64,000 bases of DNA, from assembly GCA_036898135.1 (NCBI GenBank), contig CM072519.1, forward strand, positions 39,247,879-39,311,878, in the 5' to 3' direction. Positions 58,091-64,000 of the stretch are shown piece after piece. Positions within the stretch are counted from its first letter, which is position 1, and every line of letters begins with the position of its first letter. The notes under the pieces were generated by a model that saw only the letters and a list, made by a program, of their open reading frames with translations, did not search any database and had not been told where the DNA came from. The DNA is from Oncomelania hupensis (lineage: Eukaryota > Mollusca > Gastropoda > Littorinimorpha > Pomatiopsidae). Position numbers and translations under genes: made by a program.

Positions 58091-58390
58091 CAATTCAAAT
58101 TCTCTCGTTTGTTTGTTACACCAAAGAACTTCGGGTTAAAATCAAGGTACAGTTGTGCGTCCAAAAAGACAACAACTTGCAAAACTATCCTGCCATCGGA
58201 ACTTCCGACATTGTTGCTACTATGTCTGGGATCTCGTTGCCTCAGAAGAATTCCAAAGTACAATTTCTGAGATGTTTAAAAGTACAAAAAACACAACTCT
58301 GACAAGAACCTTAAGAGTGCAATAACAAAAAAGAAAGACTTTAGAGTGCGCTGCCTAAGAAGAGCGTTCAGGTTAGAACCTCCAAGAAAA
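58091..58390. other. Unassigned sequence between LINE tail and family B
   Basis: A 78-codon frame at 58066-58302 has no recognised similarity. Confidence 0.3.
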
Positions 58391-58690
58391 ACTGTCTTTT
58401 ACGAACCGTTTGACAATGTTTTTGAACCGTTTGTTGACGCCGGATAGTGTCCTCACTTGGTTTCATGCAATTTAAGAATCCAACAAGGCAATTGGGTTTT
58501 TGAGACGGAAAGAGCGGAATGTTGTAGAGCAACATTCTGTATATATTTACAGTGAAATTGCTCTTTTTCCGTCACTATAGCGCTTGAAGCGTGTAGGAAG
58601 CAGTGCTATGAAGCATGAGAGCATGCTTTATCGCCTGTTGAGGCGACTAGTAAAACATGCTTCTGGCAGCCTTCGACCAATGTGTACCGG
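58391..58690 (-). mobile_element. Family B repeat, long copy
   Basis: Starts ACTGTCTTTTACGAACCGTT (mirror of 19495-19515) and includes GACGCCGGATAGTGTCCTCA, GAGACGGAAAGAGCGG, GCTCTTTTTCCGTCACTATA, then the hairpin (AGCATGCTTTATCGCCTGTT, GAGGCGACTAGTAAAACATG) and CTTCGACCAATGTGTACCGG. A GAA-rich tract follows immediately. Confidence 0.85.
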
Positions 58691-58870
58691 CTGAAGAAGA
58701 AGAAGAAGAAGAAGTAGAAGCAGAAGAAGAAGATAAGGAAGAGGGAGGGAGAGAAGGGAGAAAGAGAAGAAGAATAGAAAAAAGCTGGGTATAGAAAGAG
58801 AAATAAGGAAGACAAGAAGAAGACGAGGACGAAGAAGAAATGCAAGAGAAAGTGAGAAGAAGAACATAGA
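58691..58870. repeat. GAA/GGA-rich purine tract
   Basis: GAA run (58694-58730) grading into degenerate AG-rich sequence. Confidence 0.88.
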
Positions 58871-59194
58871 GACATGAAAAAGGACACAGGCTTGGCGTTT
58901 GCAGGATAACGACTTTTCTTTGTGTGTCTCAAAGTCTATGAAAAATGAAAGGTGAATCTGTCTGCGACATTTTCAACAGACAGTTTGCTTTAGAAAACGG
59001 TATTTTTGCCAATTCTTTTTTTTATTTCCTACACAGGCACTAAGCAATGATGTTAGAGTAGTAGCATGAAGTCGAGACGAAAACAGAATGCAAAGAATGT
59101 CGAAACTTGAAGGTATATTGTTTGTTTATTGAAGTTGTTTTTTTTATTTAAAAGAACAGAAGCGATCTTAAACTCTGGACACAAGGACATATTA

Positions 59195-59590
59195 ACATAA
59201 AGCACATGTAAAAAATATATCTTTTTCAACAAAGACAATCTACATTTTTATTTTTTTTAAGGGAATATCTTCATAAAAAATACACTATCGACATTTAAAT
59301 CTGCTTTATACAGGTGAAGATGGTTTATAGGATCATTAAAATAAGCTATCTACATTTAAATATATTTTATAAATTAAATGAAATGAAAGAGCAACATAAA
59401 GCACATGTAAAAAATATACCTTTTTCAAAAAAGACAATCTACATTTTTTATTTTTTTAAGGGAATATCTTCATAAAAAATACACTATCGACATTTAAATC
59501 TGCTTTATACAGGTGAAGATGGTTTATAGGATCATTAAAATAAGCTATCTACATTTAAATATATTTTATAAATTAAATACATATTTTATA
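59195..59590 (+). repeat. Recent tandem duplication, period about 199 bp
   Basis: AGCACATGTAAAAAATATA at 59201 recurs at 59400. The following ~180 bp (CAGGTGAAGATGGTTTATAG, GATCATTAAAATAAGC and so on) are repeated almost without change. No coding content. Confidence 0.93.
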
Positions 59591-60270
59591 TGGAACTTAA
59601 AATAGCCTATCTTCATTTTAAATAAACGAATTGGCGACTTGAAACACTTATTTAAAAATAAACAAACACAGTCATAAACAGAGAAAGAGAATGGCATAAC
59701 AACTTTTGAAAAATGAATTTAAGACAATGAACAAAATATAGCGCGCCCAGAATATTTAGGGCTAACAAAGTATGCATGTAGTCAATGTAGAAGGTGGAGT
59801 AGGAGAAGGAAGAAAAAAAGATGAAGAAGAAAAAGAGAAGGAGGAGCAAAAGCAGGATGAGGAGTAGGAAAAGGAGAAGAAAGAAGAGGAGGAGGAGAAG
59901 AAGGAGAAGAGAAGAAGAAAAGAAGAATAGTTTTTAAAGTTTATTTTATTCTTCACAGAAGAAAATGTATAAAACTACAGCTTTGAAGCCGGTATTACTG
60001 TTGGTTTTGCTGCCAGTAGGCTTATTATAAAAACTACACTGTCAGTTTATGAGTCTTCTCAGGGCAGAATCATCAGCACCAAAGAAGAAGAAGAAGAGAA
60101 GAAAAAGAAGTCTGTGGAAATTATCAAACACCTTTTAGTTTTTTTCATCTACGCAGAAGGACTTTCAGGAACTGCTTTGATACTTTCTATTTTTTCTGCC
60201 AGTAAGATTAAAATACTGTCACATTCTGGTTGTTCTCCAGAAAGGATCAACAACATCAAAAACTGAAAGA
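59591..60270. other. AT-rich sequence with purine tracts, no gene recognised
   Basis: Purine-rich degenerate tract at about 59800-59930 (AAG/GAGGAG). No gene. Confidence 0.5.
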
Positions 60271-60656
60271 AGGAGGATGAGGAGGAGAAGAAGAAGAAGA
60301 AGAAGAAGAAGAAGAAGAAGAAGAAGAAGAAGAAGAAGAAGAAGAAGAAGAAGAAGAAAAAAAAAAATTCGAAGAAGAAGAAGAAGAAGAAAAAGAAGAA
60401 GAAGAAGAAGAAGAAGAAGAAGAAGAAGAAGAAGAAGAAGAAGAAGAAGAAGAAGAAGGTGGATGAGGAGGAGGAAGAAGCTCGAAGAAGATTAAAAAGT
60501 AGAGGAAGAAGAAGGGGGAGAAAGAGGAGAAGAAGAAGAAGAAGAAGAAGAAGAAGAAGAAGAAGAAGAAGAAGAAGAAGAAGAAGAAGACGGAAATTGA
60601 GGAGGAGGAGGAAGAGGGGGAGAAGGAGGAGGAGAAAAAGAAGAAGAAGAAGAAGT
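60271..60656. repeat. (GAA)n microsatellite, nearly 390 bp
   Basis: Four GAA runs separated by short purine-only or AAAAATTC breaks. Such all-purine mirror sequence can form triplex DNA. Arg/Lys-rich and Ser/Phe-rich frames are artefacts. Confidence 0.95.
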
Positions 60657-60902
60657 TACACAAATGTGTAAACATATTTATTTAAAGAATAAAAAAGTGA
60701 AACCATGCGGCCTAATGTCTGATAAGCGTCCAGTTAGAAGTATTTTTTTTTAAATAAATTAATTATTCACAGTTTCAGAATGAAAATACTGTATAAATAC
60801 AAAGTGTACTACAGCCGAAGTAAATCAACATGGAAACACAAAATTTTATGGCTAACTCGTCTGTCTCAGTTTGTTTTTTTTCCAGTAAAAGATTTACTTT
60901 CT

Positions 60903-60904
<2 letters not shown>

Positions 60905-60991
<87 letters not shown>

Positions 60992-60992
60992 T
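60905..60992. repeat. (GAT)n microsatellite
   Basis: About 29 pure GAT units. Confidence 0.96.
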
Positions 60993-61082
60993 TCACTTCT
61001 AATGCGCAAGTATCCATTCCGAAGTATGCTCATTGCGCATAAGGAGACTATAGGAAAACGAAAGCGATAGGACAGCAATATG

Positions 61083-61500
61083 ACGGCCTATTAGTGCCAA
61101 AACAGAGAGTTACATGTATCACGAGATACTAGAAATTGATACGTGTTCTGTGTAATTTACAGAGATACCGGTAATCCACCGTGCTAATTAATAAACATCA
61201 GCATTTAACGCGGCTTCCGAGCGCCAAAACCTGATAATTCCAATTTTCGCGTAATAATAATAATTATCGTGAGATAGTTACGATTATTATGAGAAAATTA
61301 CAACCATCAGTAAATATTACAAATATATTGGCGTGATCATGTTTAATTTTCAGTGTGGGCAATCCGTCTGGAAATGCGCCAAAACCCCAAAATTTTAATT
61401 TTCACCTGATAATTACAATTTTTTATGAGTTAATTGTAAATATCCTGTGTTCCACGGAAATGTTCGTTTTTGACTCAACTGTGCTACATATACGCGTGCG

Positions 61501-61597
<97 letters not shown>

Positions 61598-62166
61598 AAT
61601 CAGCGTAGACTTCCGAACACCCGTTCTTTTATCACACTGCAAACTTGTGCAATGGAATTTACTGTTCATGAAAACAGTAAGCAAAATTACATGCTTCTTG
61701 TTTGTTTTAGTATATAATTATTTACGTCAATAATATATACTTTTAACCGCAATTTAATGCTGATGCGCATGCGCGGTCCGATGGCACTGTTCATAGCAAA
61801 CCTTAGGTTTTGGCGCTACTAAAGCGTGGCCAAAAATAAAAATGAGTTTTTAACACTGAGAATTACCGGTATCGCTGTGAATTACATGCACAGAATACGT
61901 GTTAATTACCATTATTACTGAAACCTGAACCTGCAGGTTTTAGCGCTAGTAAGCCGCTTTAGCCAAAATTAAGCATAATCACGTACAAATTGTAATTATC
62001 TATTGAAGATGTAATTATTATGTTATAATTAAAATGTTCTGTTTTGGCGTATTTCCAGGTAAATTTCTAGAGTCAAAACTGAAAATTAAACATGATCACG
62101 CGAAGATTCTTGTAATTGTCCCATGATATTTGTAATAATCAGGTTTTGGTGCTAGTAGACCGCCTT
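61083..62166. mobile_element. Foldback-like long inverted-repeat element with (AT)n centre
   Basis: Left arm: CGGCCTATTAGTGCCAAAAC at 61083, GATACGTGTTCTGTG, CAGAGATACCGGTAAT, GAGCGCCAAAACCTGATAAT, GCGTGATCATGTTTAATTTT and GGAAATGCGCCAAAAC. The right arm, read on the minus strand, gives GGCGGTCTACTAGCACCAAA, CGCGTGATCATGTTTAATTT, GGAAATACGCCAAAAC, CGTATTCTGTG and CAGCGATACCGGTAAT. The motif GCGCCAAAACCT occurs several times in both orientations, so the arms are themselves modular. The centre holds an AT microsatellite. No coding frame. Confidence 0.8.
61502..61594. repeat. (AT)n microsatellite inside the inverted-repeat element
   Basis: About 46 AT units between the two arms; could extrude as a cruciform together with them. 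Confidence 0.96.
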
Positions 62167-63400
62167 ACAGCAAAAGTCAGGTGGAACAAGGGGTAATAGA
62201 ATAAAATCAAACTGGTGCTTGAAATAATTTGATTCAATCTGAGGCAAAAAGATGCGTCTGCAGTCAAAGATTTTGATCCCGCTCCCACCACACGCAAACA
62301 ACGACTTAAAATATCTGTTTTCTCTTGTTATGCGTTTTAACAATTGAGTTATTAAAAAAAAACCGCGCGCAATATAGGCCTTTTGTAATAAAGGACGTGT
62401 TGTAAAAGTGATAGATGATTTTATTATTGTAAACATTATTATGTTATTTTGGGGGGAGGAGGGATGGAGCGGGAGGCGAACTTGTTTTTTCCAACCTAGT
62501 TCCAGTCACTTTCCCGAAAAAGGCAATTACCGAAGTCGAACGAAGCTCTCCGAGTCGAGCGAAGCTATCCGATGTTTTACGAACGAATGCTGGCAGGACT
62601 ACGTGAAACCACAGGCTTGGAAGTCTCGTCTTTCGTAGGCCTCAATAACATACTATACTACGTACGTATTTAGGAGTTTACAAAGACAAAAGAAAAGACT
62701 TCAGAGCCTGTGGTGAAACATCCGTGCATAAAAATAGCCGCTGTTGCTTCTAGATACGCATCTGTGTCCGGGGACGGTAATCTACCCATTGAATTGAATT
62801 CTAGATCTAATTCTATTTCGATCTGCACAGCTTCATGCTCAAGTCGAGATTTGCATTTTGAAGCAGTTAGTATTATTATTATTATTTTAGGATGAATAAT
62901 ATACTGACACAATTAGTAATAAAGAGTAAAAGTAATACATAACACATAAAGCACACATACAACGATTTCACATCTATATCAACAATAAAACCATGACAAA
63001 ACTTCAAAGCGCTATGGATACGTTGATGTCCCTTCAGCACAAGGCAAAGCAAGTTTATAATGGTCTCAAAAAACAGTGACATTTTTATTGCAAGCACCAA
63101 AGCAATTATTTATTTAACTAATATTATTCTTTTTAACTGATACAGTAAATTTGTTATATGTATTTCAATGATATGTATTTTAATGAGAAACACGTATTAA
63201 AAGAAATGTTGCGTGGCGGGCGGAAATTTCTATAAATCATCTGAAAACATTGGTAAATCTATAAGAAAAAATAACCAGTAACACCATCTGAATATTTCGG
63301 GTTACACCCAACTTCAGCAAAAACAAACAAAACGTCACTGACCATATTTACACCATTGAGCACGCACAGCAGCACACTATTTTTTATTTTTTTAAAGTAG

Positions 63401-63403
<3 letters not shown>
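62167..63403. other. Intergenic sequence, no gene recognised
   Basis: AT-rich, short ATT run at about 62870-62886. GAAGTCGAACGAAGCTCTCC and GAGTCGAGCGAAGCTATCC at about 62532 form a small tandem pair. No gene. Confidence 0.35.
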
Positions 63404-63462
<59 letters not shown>

Positions 63463-63505
63463 TTTCTAATAATACTAATAATTATAATAATAAAAAGAAA
63501 CAAAC

Positions 63506-63571
<66 letters not shown>
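63404..63571. repeat. Two (AAT)n microsatellites
   Basis: AAT runs at 63404-63462 and about 63506-63571, separated by an AT-rich spacer. Confidence 0.94.
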
Positions 63572-63572
<1 letters not shown>

Positions 63573-63620
63573 TACAAACAAAACAAATAAATAAATTAAA
63601 GATTTAACTAAATAACTATT

Positions 63621-63629
63621 CTACTACTA

Positions 63630-63679
<50 letters not shown>
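63621..63679. repeat. (CTA)n microsatellite
   Basis: ACT/CTA units ending in CTTG. Confidence 0.95.
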
Positions 63680-63680
<1 letters not shown>

Positions 63681-63682
63681 GC

Positions 63683-63888
63683 GAAGTTGTGGTCTGGATT
63701 TTGTGGTCCTGATTCGGCTCTTTGTAGTCCGCTGGACTCTGTAAGCAATGAATAACTAATTAGCTTTTAATTTAACTCTGATCTCGAGTTGTCTTGATTT
63801 TGTGGTTCTGATTCGGCTCTTTGCAGTCCGCTGGACCCTGTAAGCAATGAATAACTAACTATTAATTTAACTCTGATCTCGAGTTATA
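63683..63888 (+). mobile_element. Family A, two 3' end fragments in tandem
   Basis: GATTTTGTGGTCCTGATTCG, TTGTAGTCCGCTGGACTCTG and TAAGCAATGAATAACTAA occur twice with a period of about 99 bp, each followed by TTTAACTCTGATCTCGAGTT. The flanking TTTAACTCTG part is duplicated as well, so this is a segmental tandem duplication and not two insertions. Confidence 0.82.
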
Positions 63889-64000
63889 GGCCTAAAAAAA
63901 AAATTCGCTTAGCCTACTCGTCCTTCTCCGGAAATTTCAAGATTCGAATATTATAAAGTATAGGCCTAAATATTATTAATTAGAATAGATATAGTTTATA

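Overview
This is a window from a large, repeat-rich animal nuclear genome. Two spliced, intron-rich genes sit in a sea of long microsatellites and non-LTR retrotransposon and SINE debris. The protein sequences, the tRNA-headed SINEs and the RTE/CR1/Jockey-like LINE fragments would fit a lophotrochozoan, most likely a gastropod mollusc. That assignment is inference; nothing in the window proves the species. There are no operons, prokaryotic genes, CRISPR arrays or phage genes.

Layout. 1-2572: the 3' end of a purine nucleoside phosphorylase (PNP) gene on the + strand; its last two coding exons are visible (1379-1569 and 2370-2572). 2573-35600: a repeat-dominated intergenic region. It holds many copies of an unclassified ~700-bp dispersed repeat (called family A here), a head-to-tail pair of RTE-like LINE fragments (7219-9455), tRNA-derived SINEs, a hairpin-bearing ~150-300 bp repeat (family B), minisatellites and higher-order AT-rich tandem repeats. 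35648-47519: a complete beta-tubulin gene on the + strand with a TATA box and eight coding exons summing to 1338 nt (445 codons plus stop). Its first intron is about 8.1 kb and full of repeats. 47520-64000: more intergenic repeats, including the C-terminal end of a LINE ORF (48322-48510), a TIR-bounded element (53513-54513), two diverged copies of a 5S-rRNA-derived SINE (55983-56825), an almost ORF-length C-terminal LINE fragment with a zinc knuckle (56997-57937), and a foldback-like long inverted repeat (61083-62166).

The two genes are unrelated housekeeping genes: PNP is cytosolic purine salvage, beta-tubulin is the microtubule subunit. They share orientation only. All other long open frames are either transposon remnants or translations of microsatellites (poly-S, -L, -H, -D, -I, -N, RE and so on).

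No convincing new enzymatic or defence system is visible. The most unusual material is in the repeats: a 5S-derived SINE present twice in tandem, family A with about ten copies in 64 kb, the conserved-hairpin family B, head-to-tail retro-fragment junctions, a SINE split by a younger LINE insertion, and the 61-62 kb inverted-repeat element. All coordinates and similarities were read by eye, so ends of repeats are approximate by some tens of bases.
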